Source: an uncultured Erythrobacter sp.
Lineage (GTDB): Bacteria; Pseudomonadota; Alphaproteobacteria; Sphingomonadales; Sphingomonadaceae
Reading direction: 5' to 3'
Assembly (NCBI GenBank): GCA_947488155.1
Contig: CANKYK010000001.1
Location: forward strand, 310,001 to 374,000
DNA length: 64,000 nucleotides
Positions 8,548 to 18,168 of this stretch are shown in pieces; position 1 is the stretch's first letter; each line of letters opens with the position of its first letter. Made by a program: the position numbers and the translations under genes. The notes beneath the pieces were generated by a model. It searched no databases. It was not told where the DNA came from and saw only the letters and a list, made by a program, of their open reading frames with translations.

Positions 8548-10236
8548 ATGCGGAATTCAAACCTAACGTTCAAACTGGCGGGTGCAGGTATGCTCAGCCT
8601 GATGATAGCGGGCTGTGCAGCCAATCAGGGCAATGTCGCCAAAACAGGCCAGCCAGACGACAATGTCGCTGTTGCAGCGCCACCACCACCTCCTCCTCCG
8701 CCGCCACCAGCACCCGTCGCCGAACAGACGGTAGTCGTCACGGGATCACGAGTTTCAGAAGCGGATTTCGCATCGGTGTCTCGTCGCTCGGCGCCCGGGA
8801 TTATCGGCGTTCCGCCTGTGCGGGTGCCAACCGATCCTGGCCGTGAGAAATATGACGGTGAAGAAGTCTCACCGGTCAAACTGACCAGCGCAGAGCCAGT
8901 CTCTACCTTTAGCGTCGACGTAGACACCGGCGCCTATGCCAATGCACGCCGCTTCCTCACGCAAGGCCAGATGCCCCCGCGCGCCGCCGTGCGCACGGAG
9001 GAAATGATCAACTACTTCCGCTATGATTACGCAAAGCCGGCAGACCGCTCTCAGCCATTTAGTGTGAACACAGACATTGCCCGCACGCCATGGAACGAAG
9101 ACACCTATCTGATGCGAATTGGCCTGCGCGGTTACGATTTGCCGCGCGAAGATCGCCCGCCTGCAAACCTCGTATTTCTGATGGATGTGTCGGGATCCAT
9201 GGGCCGGCCGGACAAGCTGCCGTTAGTCAAAACCGCACTGGCAGGCCTCGCCGGTGAGCTGTCCCCGCAAGACCGCGTATCCATCGTCGTCTACGCAGGC
9301 GCTGCAGGCATGGTGCTCGAGCCCACCAATGACACACGGAAAATCCGCCGTGCCTTGGACGAGCTTTCCGCAGGCGGCTCGACTGCCGGGGGCGCAGGGT
9401 TGGAGCTCGCCTATAACATCGCCGAGGACAGCTTCATCAAAGGCGGCGTCAACCGCGTAATCCTAGCCACTGACGGCGACTTCAACGTTGGCGTATCGAG
9501 CCAGGATGCCTTGATTGAGCTGATCGAGGAAAAACGCGACAGCGGTATCACGCTCACCACGTTAGGCTTTGGCCAGGGCAATTATAACGAAGCGATGATG
9601 GAGCAAGTCGCCAATCATGGGAATGGCAATTACGCCTATATCGACAGCGCGCTGGAGGCGAAAAAGGTATTGGGTGAAGAGATGAGTTCCACCCTTTTCA
9701 CGATTGCAAAGGACGTGAAAATTCAGGTCGAATTTAACCCGGCGGTCGTCAGCCAATATCGCCTGGTCGGATATGAAAACCGCGCCCTTCGCGAGGAAGA
9801 TTTCAACAATGACGCAGTCGATGCTGGCGACATTGGCGCAGGCCACCAGGTGACCGCAATTTACGAGATCGTGCCCGCAGGAAGCGAAGGCTGGATCGCG
9901 CCGCGCCGCTATGACGACAAGCCTTCGCAAACCGCTCTAAGCCGCGAAGCTGAAGTGGCTCAAGTAAAGCTGCGCTATAAACTACCCGACGGGAAAAAAT
10001 CGCGTCTGATCGAGCGTTTGGTACAGCGCAGCGAGTTGTTGCAAGCGAAACAGCCATCCGGCGACTTCGCCTTTGCCAGCGCCGTTGCCGCCTACGGTCA
10101 ATTGCTGCGCGGCGACACTCTCATGAAAGACTTCAGTCACAGCGATATCGAGACGCTTGCTGGCTCCCAGGACGATTATTGGCGGCAGGAGTTCATCCGC
10201 CTAAACGCGCTTGCAGGCAGCATGAAAGGCGGCTGA
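8548..10236 (+). CDS. YfbK-like VWA-domain lipoprotein
   Basis: The 562-residue protein starts with a lipoprotein signal whose lipobox ends in Cys23 (LMIAGC). A polyproline tract of eleven prolines follows at about residues 47-59, with a short VVVTGSR segment after it. Then come the VWA N-terminal region typical of YfbK (SVDVDTGAYANARRFL), a VWA domain with a metal-site motif DVSGSMG at residue 213, and a YfbK-type C-terminal domain. It probably sits in the outer or inner membrane facing the periplasm and binds a protein partner through the metal site. The frame runs open upstream, but the ATG at 8548 (or the GTG at 8542) gives the clean signal peptide. Its function in bacteria is not established. 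Confidence 0.85.
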   Translation: MRNSNLTFKLAGAGMLSLMIAGCAANQGNVAKTGQPDDNVAVAAPPPPPPPPPPAPVAEQTVVVTGSRVSEADFASVSRRSAPGIIGVPPVRVPTDPGREKYDGEEVSPVKLTSAEPVSTFSVDVDTGAYANARRFLTQGQMPPRAAVRTEEMINYFRYDYAKPADRSQPFSVNTDIARTPWNEDTYLMRIGLRGYDLPREDRPPANLVFLMDVSGSMGRPDKLPLVKTALAGLAGELSPQDRVSIVVYAGAAGMVLEPTNDTRKIRRALDELSAGGSTAGGAGLELAYNIAEDSFIKGGVNRVILATDGDFNVGVSSQDALIELIEEKRDSGITLTTLGFGQGNYNEAMMEQVANHGNGNYAYIDSALEAKKVLGEEMSSTLFTIAKDVKIQVEFNPAVVSQYRLVGYENRALREEDFNNDAVDAGDIGAGHQVTAIYEIVPAGSEGWIAPRRYDDKPSQTALSREAEVAQVKLRYKLPDGKKSRLIERLVQRSELLQAKQPSGDFAFASAVAAYGQLLRGDTLMKDFSHSDIETLAGSQDDYWRQEFIRLNALAGSMKGG

Positions 10237-10334
10237 CGGCCACAGCGCCCTCAAAACTTATGATGTCTGCTTGGAATGCGGCGCTTGTCGCTGCTATGGC
10301 GTGCGGGCAAACTGACAAATCATGGGATTGAGAG

Positions 10335-10904
10335 ATGACACCTGAGTTCTTTGAGGCCAATTGGCCCTACATTCTGATTGTCGCCATTGTGGTCTTGCTA
10401 TTGGCCTTTTTCTGGCTGTCGGCGAACCGTAAGGCATCGGTTGTCGACAAAGACACAAAAGATGTTCTGGATGAAGGCGCTGCGCCCGCTGCGCGCAATC
10501 AAGCATTGATCGATGCGCCCAATGCCGCCGCCAAAGAGACAGGCGTGGAACTGCCCGAGGCGGAACAAACGCCCGAGCCTGCGGCTGCACCGGCACCTGC
10601 GGCCTCTTCACCTGCCCCCACTCCTACACCAACACCACCTGCGCCCACTCCTGCAGCGGCAGCGGCGGATGATTTGACCCAGATCAAAGGCCTCGGACCA
10701 AAGCTCGCTGGCCTGCTAAACACTCTCGGAGTGACAACATTTGCTGAGATCGCCAGCTGGGACGAGGCCGATATCGACCGCGTTGATGAGAAGCTCGATC
10801 GCTTCAAAGGACGCATTCGCCGTGACAGCTGGGTCGAACAGGCCAAGCTGCTAGCTGCGGGCGATGAAGCGGGCTTTTCCGGAAAGTTCGGTCAAAACGG
10901 TTGA
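10335..10904 (+). CDS. Membrane-anchored helix-hairpin-helix protein
   Basis: The 189-residue protein has one N-terminal transmembrane helix (about residues 8-27), a long Ala/Pro-rich linker (residues about 60-110, with repeated PAP/PTP) and a C-terminal domain of the helix-hairpin-helix or SAP-like type (DDLTQIKGLGPKLAGLLNTL, then a W-rich helix). Similar C-terminal domains occur in proteins annotated as 'predicted flap endonuclease-1-like 5-prime DNA nuclease', but no nuclease residues are seen here. Tethering a DNA-binding type fold to the membrane by a flexible linker is the visible feature. The function is unknown. Confidence 0.75.
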   Translation: MTPEFFEANWPYILIVAIVVLLLAFFWLSANRKASVVDKDTKDVLDEGAAPAARNQALIDAPNAAAKETGVELPEAEQTPEPAAAPAPAASSPAPTPTPTPPAPTPAAAAADDLTQIKGLGPKLAGLLNTLGVTTFAEIASWDEADIDRVDEKLDRFKGRIRRDSWVEQAKLLAAGDEAGFSGKFGQNG

Positions 10905-10966
10905 AATAAATAGGAAACATTTATCCAATCTGTGTTACATAGGAATATGCAACGCTGGAGAAGGCA

Positions 10967-11326
10967 ATGACGCAGGCACGGATTTTGGTCGCTGAAGACG
11001 AGCGAATCGTCGGCTTTGACCTTTGCGAAACGGTGCAAGAAGCCGGGTTCGAAGTTGCCGGTCCGCACACCGATATTTCTTCGGCCATGCTTTCATTTCA
11101 GAAAGACAAGCCTGACCTTGCGATCTTGGATGTGCAATTGGATGATGGCATGGTCTATCCACTCGCGCAGAAATTGCGCGACGAAGACGTGCCGATCATC
11201 TTCCACTCTGGCCAGTTCACCCGCGACGAAGTGAAAGAACGGTTTCCTGAGGCAACGACTCTGCTGAAACCTTGCCCGCCCAATGAAATATTGCGGGCGG
11301 TGGTCAAGGTCCTCGAAGACCAATAA
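10967..11326 (+). CDS. Single-domain response regulator
   Basis: The 119-residue protein is a stand-alone receiver domain. It has the acidic pair in VAEDER, the phosphoacceptor aspartate in AILDVQLDDG, the Ser/Thr position in IIFHSGQF and the conserved lysine in LLKPCPP. No output domain is present, as in CheY-type or relay regulators. No histidine kinase is adjacent, so the partner is unknown. A putative ribosome site (GGAGAAGG) lies a few bases before the ATG. Confidence 0.88.
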   Translation: MTQARILVAEDERIVGFDLCETVQEAGFEVAGPHTDISSAMLSFQKDKPDLAILDVQLDDGMVYPLAQKLRDEDVPIIFHSGQFTRDEVKERFPEATTLLKPCPPNEILRAVVKVLEDQ

Positions 11327-11407
11327 TTGCGCATGCGCTAAAGCGGCGCTTCCCACGCGCCTTCGCATCGCTTATCCCTGTTCGTCACAAAAGACGGAGA
11401 GTGATAC

Positions 11408-13348
11408 GTGAGCCAAGACCTGTTTCCGGTACCAGATGATTGGGCGACAAACGCAAAATTCAACGCAGCCAAATATCAATCTCACTACGCCCGTTCGATT
11501 AGCGATCCTGACGGTTTCTGGCGCGAAGAAGCGCAGCGGATCGATTGGATCGCACCATTCGAAACAGTCAAAGACGTAAGCTATCACAAAGACGATTTCC
11601 GCATTGGCTGGTTCCTCGGCGGAAAGCTCAATATTTGTGTCAACGCGCTCGACCGGCATTTGGCAGAGCGCGGCGACACTGCGGCAATCATTTGGGAGGC
11701 TGATGATCCCAGCACGCCGGGGCGCACCCTCACTTACCTAGAGCTGCACCGAGAAGTCTGCCGCTTTGCCAATGTCCTGAAATCCAACGGGGTCAAAAAA
11801 GGCGACCGGGTCACCATCTATCTGCCCATGGTGCCAGAGGCCGCAATTGCGATGCTCGCCTGCGCGCGCATCGGCGCGGTGCATTCGGTGGTGTTTGCGG
11901 GCTTCTCTCCAGATGCGCTCGCGGGCCGCATTTCGGATTGCCAATCCGATATCGTTCTGACCGCTGATGAAGGCCTGCGCGGCGGCAAGAAAGTCCCACT
12001 CAAAGCGAATGTCGATGCGGCTCTTGAAAAGGTCGATGTCAGCCGGGTCATCATGCTTAAGCACACTGGCGGCGATGTCGGCTTTAGCGGGGGTCGCGAC
12101 ATCTGGTGGCATGAGGCCATCAGTGCGGCGAGCGATCAGTGCGAGCCAGAGGTCATGGATGCAGAAGATCCGTTATTCATTCTCTACACTTCAGGCTCCA
12201 CGGGAAAGCCGAAAGGCGTGCTACACACCACTGGCGGCTATGCCGTTTGGACCAGCATGACGCATGAATATGTGTTCGATTATACACCGGGTAGCATCTA
12301 TTGGTGCGCCGCCGATGTTGGCTGGGTCACCGGGCATTCCTATGTCGTTTACGGACCGCTGATGAATGGCGCGACGCAAGTCATGTTCGAAGGCGTGCCG
12401 AACTACCCCGACCACTCGCGGTTCTGGAACGTCATCGACAAACACCAGGTTGAGATTTTCTACGCCGCGCCCACTGCTCTGCGCGCGCTGATGCGCGAAG
12501 GCGATGAGTTTGTGACGAAGACGGATCGCTCCTCGCTCCGCCTGCTGGGCAGTGTTGGAGAGCCAATCAATCCAGAGGCCTGGGACTGGTATCACCGCGT
12601 CATCGGCGAACGCCGCTGTCCAATCGTCGACACGTGGTGGCAGACCGAAACGGCGGGCGCGATGATCACTCCCTTGCCCGGCGCAACTGCACTAAAACCC
12701 GGCAGCGCGAGCACGCCAATGTTTGGAGTACAACCCGCTCTGGTCGATGCAGAAAAGGGCAATATTCTGGAAGGTGCGACCTCTGGCGCGCTCGTGATCA
12801 CCGACAGTTGGCCCGGCCAAATGCGCACAGTTTACGGCGATCATCAGCGTTTCTTTGACACCTATTTCAGCCAATATCCCGGCTATTATTTCACTGGCGA
12901 TGGCTGCCGCCGCGATGAAGATGGTTATTACTGGATCACGGGCCGGATCGACGATGTGATCAATGTCTCTGGCCACCGCATGGGCACCGCCGAGGTGGAG
13001 AGCGCGCTGGTCGAGCATCCACTGGTCGCAGAAGCCGCTGTGGTTGGCATGCCGCACGACGTAAAGGGGCAAGGTATCTACGCCTATGTCACGACCAATG
13101 CCGGCACCGATGACAGCGAGGATTTGCGCCGCGAATTGGTGCAATGGGTGCGTAAGGAAATCGGCCCGATTGCAACCCCTGATGTGCTGCAATTTGCCCC
13201 TGGCCTACCTAAGACACGCAGCGGTAAGATCATGCGGCGAATTCTGCGCAAGATTGCTGAGAATGATATGGGCAGCCTGGGCGACACCTCGACATTGGCG
13301 GACCCTAGCGTCGTCGATGATCTGGTCGCGAACAGGCCGCCTGCATAG
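11408..13348 (+). CDS. acs: Acetyl-CoA synthetase
   Basis: The 646-residue AMP-forming ligase activates acetate to acetyl-CoA. Signature parts are the P-loop-like [10 protein letters not shown] (from T261), WWQTETAG, the YYFTGDG and [15 protein letters not shown] hinge motifs, and the C-terminal [12 protein letters not shown]. The lysine in that last segment (about residue 607) is the one acetylated by Pat-type enzymes to control activity. Length and motifs are those of bacterial Acs. It starts with GTG after a GGAG-like site. It sits alone between the response regulator and gcdH. Confidence 0.96.
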   Translation: MSQDLFPVPDDWATNAKFNAAKYQSHYARSISDPDGFWREEAQRIDWIAPFETVKDVSYHKDDFRIGWFLGGKLNICVNALDRHLAERGDTAAIIWEADDPSTPGRTLTYLELHREVCRFANVLKSNGVKKGDRVTIYLPMVPEAAIAMLACARIGAVHSVVFAGFSPDALAGRISDCQSDIVLTADEGLRGGKKVPLKANVDAALEKVDVSRVIMLKHTGGDVGFSGGRDIWWHEAISAASDQCEPEVMDAEDPLFILYTSGSTGKPKGVLHTTGGYAVWTSMTHEYVFDYTPGSIYWCAADVGWVTGHSYVVYGPLMNGATQVMFEGVPNYPDHSRFWNVIDKHQVEIFYAAPTALRALMREGDEFVTKTDRSSLRLLGSVGEPINPEAWDWYHRVIGERRCPIVDTWWQTETAGAMITPLPGATALKPGSASTPMFGVQPALVDAEKGNILEGATSGALVITDSWPGQMRTVYGDHQRFFDTYFSQYPGYYFTGDGCRRDEDGYYWITGRIDDVINVSGHRMGTAEVESALVEHPLVAEAAVVGMPHDVKGQGIYAYVTTNAGTDDSEDLRRELVQWVRKEIGPIATPDVLQFAPGLPKTRSGKIMRRILRKIAENDMGSLGDTSTLADPSVVDDLVANRPPA

Positions 13349-13437
13349 TGGTGCGAGGGGCGCAAAGCTGTCCTACAGCGGGGATTGAACCTATGGTCTT
13401 GGGCATCCCAAAAATGGCATTGGAACGACGCATTCAC

Positions 13438-13510
13438 CAAAAGTCACACTTTATACCGACGGAAACCAATCAAGCCTTTGATAAATAAATGATAATTTCA
13501 AAAGTCACAC
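13438..13510. repeat. Pair of 12-base direct repeats upstream of gcdH
   Basis: The 12-mer caaaagtcacac occurs at 13438-13449 and again at 13499-13510, 61 bases apart, in the 269-base gap between acs and gcdH. The second copy is about 110 bases before the gcdH start. The gap is otherwise AT-rich and without a gene. A regulator site is one reading; chance or a small duplication is another. Confidence 0.4.
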
Positions 13511-13617
13511 ATTTGAAAAAGGCGTATGTGTTCCAAAGCCGAAAACGGCCAAAGCAAAACTTGCAGGACGCGGCGAAGCCTGCAAAAGACCCTCTCAACT
13601 GGTTTCAGGAGTAACTA

Positions 13618-14802
13618 ATGGCCGGAATGGCGCCCTTCAATTGGGAAGATCCCTTCGATCTCGAAACGCAGCTGACCGAAGACGAGCGGATGATCCGCGA
13701 CAGCGCCCATGCCTTCGCGCAGAGTGAGCTGCAGCCGCGCGTGATTGAGGCCTATCGCAATGAGACCGCCGCGCCAGAGCTGTTCCCGCTGATGGGTCAG
13801 GCTGGGTTGCTCGGCGCGACCATCCCGGAGGAATATGGCAGCGTTGGCGCAAGCTATGTCGCATACGGCCTGATCGCACGCGAGATTGAGCGAGTGGACA
13901 GCGGCTATCGCTCTATGGCGAGCGTCCAGTCGAGCCTAGTGATGCACCCGATCTACGCATACGGATCAGAGGAGCAGCGGCGCAAGTACCTGCCCGGCCT
14001 GTCCTCTGGTGAGCTGATCGGCTGCTTTGGCTTGACAGAGCCAGACGCCGGATCCGACCCGGCGGGAATGAAGACCGTCGCGAAGAAGGACGGAGATGGC
14101 TACGTCATCAATGGCTCCAAAACCTGGATCTCGAACTCGCCCTTTGCCGACGTGTTCGTCGTTTGGGCCAAGAGCGAAGAGCATGGCGGCGGCATTCGTG
14201 GCTTTGTGCTTGAAAAGGGAATGAAGGGGCTGTCCGCACCCAAGATCGAAGGCAAGATCAGCCTGCGCGCATCGACCACCGGTATGATCGTGATGGACGA
14301 TGTGAAGCTGCCCGCCGACGCTCTGCTGCCCGATGTGCAGGGCCTTAAGGGACCGTTTGGCTGCCTCAACCGCGCGCGTTACGGCATCAGTTGGGGCGCG
14401 ATGGGTGCAGCGGAGTTCTGCATGCATGCCGCGCGTCAATACGGCCTTGATCGCAAGCAGTTTGGGAAGCCTTTGGCGGCAACGCAGCTGTTCCAGAAGA
14501 AGCTGGCTGATATGATGACCGATATCGCACTGGGCTTGCAATCGAGCCTGCGCGTCGGCCGTCTGATAGATGAGGGGCGGTTCGCGCCAGACATGATCAG
14601 CATCGTCAAACGCAACAATGTCGGCAAGGCTTTGGACATCGCGCGCCAATCGCGCGACATGCACGGCGGCAATGGCATCTCGGAAGAATACCAGGTGATC
14701 CGCCACGCTGTGAACCTAGAGACGGTCAACACCTACGAGGGCACGCATGATGTGCACGCGCTCATCCTGGGCCGCGCGATCACCGGCATTGCGGCGTTCT
14801 AG
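13618..14802 (+). CDS. gcdH: Glutaryl-CoA dehydrogenase
   Basis: The 394-residue flavoprotein belongs to the acyl-CoA dehydrogenase family and most resembles glutaryl-CoA dehydrogenases, which oxidise and decarboxylate glutaryl-CoA to crotonyl-CoA in lysine and tryptophan breakdown. Supporting features are the N-terminal [13 protein letters not shown] segment, the FAD-side motif [13 protein letters not shown] and the C-terminal [14 protein letters not shown], which contains the catalytic base Glu374 and the arginine characteristic of this subgroup. Length is normal. It precedes a large perfect hairpin and then the tyrosine-degradation pair maiA-fahA. Confidence 0.92.
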   Translation: MAGMAPFNWEDPFDLETQLTEDERMIRDSAHAFAQSELQPRVIEAYRNETAAPELFPLMGQAGLLGATIPEEYGSVGASYVAYGLIAREIERVDSGYRSMASVQSSLVMHPIYAYGSEEQRRKYLPGLSSGELIGCFGLTEPDAGSDPAGMKTVAKKDGDGYVINGSKTWISNSPFADVFVVWAKSEEHGGGIRGFVLEKGMKGLSAPKIEGKISLRASTTGMIVMDDVKLPADALLPDVQGLKGPFGCLNRARYGISWGAMGAAEFCMHAARQYGLDRKQFGKPLAATQLFQKKLADMMTDIALGLQSSLRVGRLIDEGRFAPDMISIVKRNNVGKALDIARQSRDMHGGNGISEEYQVIRHAVNLETVNTYEGTHDVHALILGRAITGIAAF

Positions 14803-14816
14803 TCATGATGGCTGCA

Positions 14817-14892
14817 CCACCCACACCCTCCACCCTTCCACCCGAAGCCTGCCGGGATACCATCCGGGTGGAAGGGTGGAGGGTGTGGGTGG
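14817..14892. repeat. 28-bp perfect inverted repeat (large hairpin) between gcdH and maiA
   Basis: Bases 14817-14844 and 14865-14892 are exact reverse complements of each other (28 of 28), separated by a 20-base loop. The left arm is C-rich and the right arm G-rich, so the transcript would form a very stable hairpin 15 bases after the gcdH stop. No T-run follows, so it is not a classical terminator. The sequence is low in complexity (CCACCC/GGGTGG blocks), suggesting a mobile palindrome of the REP type or an mRNA-stabilising element. Confidence 0.9.
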
Positions 14893-14917
14893 CTCGATTC
14901 GCCGAGGGCAAAACACC

Positions 14918-15562
14918 GTGAAGTTGCATGGCTACTTCCGCAGCTCAACCAGCTACCGCCTGCGCATTGCGCTGGAGTTGAAAGGTCTCGGCTACGAGAA
15001 TGTGCCGGTGAACTTGCTCGCTTCTGAGCAAAAGGGTGAGGCATTCACCAGCCGCAATCCGTTTGGCTCTGTGCCCATGCTGGAGGCTGATGGCCGCGAC
15101 CGCGCGCAGAGCATGGCTCTGCTAGAATGGCTGGACGAGGCCTATCCAGACAAACCGCTGATGCCGAGCGATATTGAGGCACGCTACACCGTACGTGAAC
15201 TGACCTATGCCATTGCGACAGAACTGCACGCGCCGCTCAACCTACCGGTCTTGAAGTATCTCAAGAACGAGTACAGCCAATCGCAAGAAGCCATCGACGC
15301 GTGGTATCGCCACTGGCTGGCGCGCACGCTGGAACCCGTCGAGGCGCGATTGGCTCAACTTGATACAGGCGACTTCCTGCTCGATGCGCCGGGCCTGTTT
15401 GAGACAGTGCTGCTGCCGCAAGTCTACAACGCGCGGCGCTTCAAATACGACGTTGATGCACATGGGCACATCGCACGGATTGAGGCGGCGTGCCTTGCCT
15501 TGCCCGCATTCCAACACGCCCACCCAGACAATCAACCCGACAACCCGGAGAACTCCGCATGA
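14918..15562 (+). CDS. maiA: Maleylacetoacetate isomerase (zeta-class GST)
   Basis: The 214-residue protein has a glutathione S-transferase fold, with the active-site segment RSSTSYRLRIAL characteristic of the zeta class, and would isomerise maleylacetoacetate to fumarylacetoacetate in tyrosine/homogentisate degradation. It starts at a GTG (KLHGYF follows); the upstream open frame reads through the hairpin and is not likely to be coding. Its stop overlaps the fahA start (ATGA), so the two genes are translationally coupled. Confidence 0.92.
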   Translation: MKLHGYFRSSTSYRLRIALELKGLGYENVPVNLLASEQKGEAFTSRNPFGSVPMLEADGRDRAQSMALLEWLDEAYPDKPLMPSDIEARYTVRELTYAIATELHAPLNLPVLKYLKNEYSQSQEAIDAWYRHWLARTLEPVEARLAQLDTGDFLLDAPGLFETVLLPQVYNARRFKYDVDAHGHIARIEAACLALPAFQHAHPDNQPDNPENSA

Positions 15563-16569
15563 AATTAGCAACGCTCAATGATGGCACCCGCGATGGCAAA
15601 TTGGTCGTTGTGTCCAAGGATCTCACGCGCTGCTGTGCGGCGGGGTACATCGCACCGACCATGCAGGCTGCACTTGATGATTGGGAACGGATTGCCCCGC
15701 AATTGGAAGTGCTATCCACCGATGTCGAGCATCAGGCCGTGCCATGCGAACGCTTTCATGAGCGTGAGGCGCATTCGCCTCTGCCGCGCGCTTACCAATG
15801 GGCCGATGGCAGCGCCTACATCAATCACGTTGAGTTGGTGCGCAAAGCGCGCGGTGCAGAAGTTCCAGAAAGCTTCTACTCCGATCCGCTGATGTATCAG
15901 GGCGGCTCTGACAGCTTCCTGCCGCCGCGCGCCAACATCCCGCTGGGCGATCCGGCATGGGGTTGTGATATGGAGGGCGAGATCGCCGTGGTAACCGACG
16001 ATGTGCCAATGGGCGTGTCGGCGGAGGAGGCCGCCGGCCATATCAAGCTGATCATGCTCGTAAACGATGTGTCCCTACGCGGGCTGATCCCAGGTGAGCT
16101 CGCCAAGGGCTTTGGCTTCTTCCAGTCCAAACCTTCCAGTGCATTCTCACCGGTTGCAGTGACACCGGATGAACTCGGCGACGCATGGGCCGATAGCCTC
16201 GTGCATCTGCCGCTGATGGTCGACTACAATGGCGAGGCATTTGGCCGAGCGGAAGCAGGCAGAGATGCGACGTTCAACCTCGCGCAATTGGTCGCCCATG
16301 CGACCAAGACCCGCAGCCTGTGCGCCGGCTCTATCGTTGGCTCCGGCACCGTCAGCAACAAGGGCGCAGATGGCGGCCCAGGCAAGCCGGTTGCTGAAGG
16401 CGGGCTTGGCTACAGCTGCATCGCGGAAATCCGCATGATCGAAACGATTGCAAATGGCGAGGCGACAACGCGCTTCATGCAAGAGGGCGACAGCGTGAAG
16501 ATCGAAATGCGCGATAAGGACAACCACTCGATCTTTGGCGCGATCGAGCAGAAGATCGTGGCAGTCTAA
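15559..16569 (+). CDS. fahA: Fumarylacetoacetate hydrolase
   Basis: The 336-residue enzyme of the FAH superfamily hydrolyses fumarylacetoacetate to fumarate and acetoacetate, the last step of tyrosine degradation. Visible family features are the metal-site region CDMEGEIAVVTDDV, the stretch GFGFFQSKPSSAFSPVAVTP, and SLCAGSIVGSGTVSN. Its length and N-terminus fit the bacterial two-domain-like FAH type found with maiA. It overlaps maiA by four bases. Homogentisate dioxygenase is not in this window. Confidence 0.92.
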   Translation: MKLATLNDGTRDGKLVVVSKDLTRCCAAGYIAPTMQAALDDWERIAPQLEVLSTDVEHQAVPCERFHEREAHSPLPRAYQWADGSAYINHVELVRKARGAEVPESFYSDPLMYQGGSDSFLPPRANIPLGDPAWGCDMEGEIAVVTDDVPMGVSAEEAAGHIKLIMLVNDVSLRGLIPGELAKGFGFFQSKPSSAFSPVAVTPDELGDAWADSLVHLPLMVDYNGEAFGRAEAGRDATFNLAQLVAHATKTRSLCAGSIVGSGTVSNKGADGGPGKPVAEGGLGYSCIAEIRMIETIANGEATTRFMQEGDSVKIEMRDKDNHSIFGAIEQKIVAV

Positions 16570-16625
16570 AGCCACTTTCCTACTTAAAAGCGCGGCGATA
16601 ACACCGCCGTTGCTCATTCAAATCG

Positions 16626-16997
16626 TCAAACCTCGATCGGAGTGAAGGCCGTTGCCTCATCGCCGGTGTTGGCCGTGCCATCGGCGTCCATGACCAGCAG
16701 TTTGACCTCGCCCTGCCTCGCGCAGGGGCGATGTTCAATACCGCGCGGAACGACAATCATCTCGCCAGCTGACAGCTGCTCAGTTCGCTCGCGAAACTCC
16801 ATATCGAGCGCACCCTCGATCACGAGAAACAGCTCATCTGTATCGTCGTGCTTGTGCCAGTGGAACTCACCATCAACCTTTGCGAGGCGGACCTCATTGC
16901 CATTGTAGCGCGCGGCAAGACGCGGCGCCCATGTCTCTTCGAACAGCGCAAACTTCTCGGCCAGATTCACCTTGTTCGGGGTTTCACTCCCCATCAA
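16626..16997 (-). CDS. Cupin-domain protein
   Basis: The 123-residue protein is a single cupin barrel. Motif 1 is [20 protein letters not shown] (His/His/Glu metal ligands) and motif 2 is [17 protein letters not shown] (His ligand). Its start overlaps the stop of the upstream frmA by four bases, so it is co-translated with the formaldehyde/nitrosothiol enzyme. Small cupins of this sort may be sensors or isomerases; its substrate is unknown. Confidence 0.85.
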   Translation of the reverse strand: MMGSETPNKVNLAEKFALFEETWAPRLAARYNGNEVRLAKVDGEFHWHKHDDTDELFLVIEGALDMEFRERTEQLSAGEMIVVPRGIEHRPCARQGEVKLLVMDADGTANTGDEATAFTPIEV

Positions 16998-18100
16998 TAC
17001 AGCACCACGCTGCGGATGCTCTCGCCAGAGTGCATCAGGTCAAAGCCTTTGTTGATCTCCTCCAGCGTCAACGTGTGAGTGATCATCGGATCGATCGCAA
17101 TTTTGCCCTGCATGTACCAGTCGACGATCTTCGGAACATCGGTCCGGCCCTTCGCACCGCCAAAGGCGGAACCGCGCCAATTGCGCCCCGTCACCAGTTG
17201 AAACGGGCGCGTAGTAATCTCTTTCCCCGCTTCCGCCACACCGATGACGATGCTGGTGCCCCAGCCCTTATGACAGCATTCCAATGCCTGCCGCATGACA
17301 TCCGTATTGCCGGTACAATCAAACGAATAGTCTGCGCCGCCGTCCAGCATTTCCACCAAATGGCTCACCACATCAGATGTCTCTTTGGGGTTTACGAAAT
17401 CGGTCATGCCGAACTTCTCGCCCCATTCACGTTTAGCGGGGTTCAAGTCCACGCCGACAATCCGGTCTGCGCCGGCCATCTTTGCACCTTGGATCACGTT
17501 TAGGCCGATGCCGCCAAGACCGAACACGACGACATTATCGCCCGGCTTCACCTGCGCCGTATTGGTGACTGCGCCCACGCCTGTCGTCACGCCGCAACCG
17601 ATATAACATGCGTTTTCAAACGGTGCGTCGGTACGAATTTTGGCGACCGCGATTTCCGGCAGAACGGTGAAGTTAGAGAAGGTCGAGCATCCCATATAGT
17701 GGTAAATCGCCTCGCCTTTATAGCTGAAGCGCGAGGTGCCATCGGGCATCAAGCCTTTGCCCTGCGTCTCGCGGATCGCACTGCACAGATTGGTCTTGCC
17801 AGACAGGCACATTTTGCACTGCCGACATTCCGGCGTGTAGAGCGGAATGACATGATCGCCGGGTACAACCGATGTCACGCCCGCGCCAACCTCTCGCACA
17901 ATGCCAGCGCCTTCATGGCCTAAAATGCTCGGGAACAGGCCTTCGCTATCCAACCCATCCAGAGTGTAGGCATCGGTGTGGCAAATCCCGGTCGCCATAA
18001 TCTCAACCAGAACTTCACCTGCCTTTGGGCCCTCCAGATCTAGCTCTACAATCTCAAGCGGTTGCTTGGGCTGGAATGCAACGGCGGCTCTGGTTTTCAT
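16994..18100 (-). CDS. frmA: S-(hydroxymethyl)glutathione dehydrogenase / GSNO reductase (class III ADH)
   Basis: The 368-residue zinc enzyme oxidises S-hydroxymethylglutathione and reduces S-nitrosoglutathione. It shows the class III start [18 protein letters not shown], the catalytic zinc residues ([22 protein letters not shown]), the structural-zinc cysteines ([15 protein letters not shown]), the NAD fold [11 protein letters not shown] and the late [17 protein letters not shown]. The start at 18100 (MKTRAA) is conserved; the frame is open 15 codons further. It is downstream of the alternative oxidase on the same strand (68 bases) and overlaps the cupin gene. Confidence 0.95.
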   Translation of the reverse strand: MKTRAAVAFQPKQPLEIVELDLEGPKAGEVLVEIMATGICHTDAYTLDGLDSEGLFPSILGHEGAGIVREVGAGVTSVVPGDHVIPLYTPECRQCKMCLSGKTNLCSAIRETQGKGLMPDGTSRFSYKGEAIYHYMGCSTFSNFTVLPEIAVAKIRTDAPFENACYIGCGVTTGVGAVTNTAQVKPGDNVVVFGLGGIGLNVIQGAKMAGADRIVGVDLNPAKREWGEKFGMTDFVNPKETSDVVSHLVEMLDGGADYSFDCTGNTDVMRQALECCHKGWGTSIVIGVAEAGKEITTRPFQLVTGRNWRGSAFGGAKGRTDVPKIVDWYMQGKIAIDPMITHTLTLEEINKGFDLMHSGESIRSVVLY

Positions 18101-18168
18101 GGTGCGTCTCTCTCGGTCAAATCGAGAAGGACGCAACACCAGCACGGTCGCCGCGTCAAGCGCTCAGA

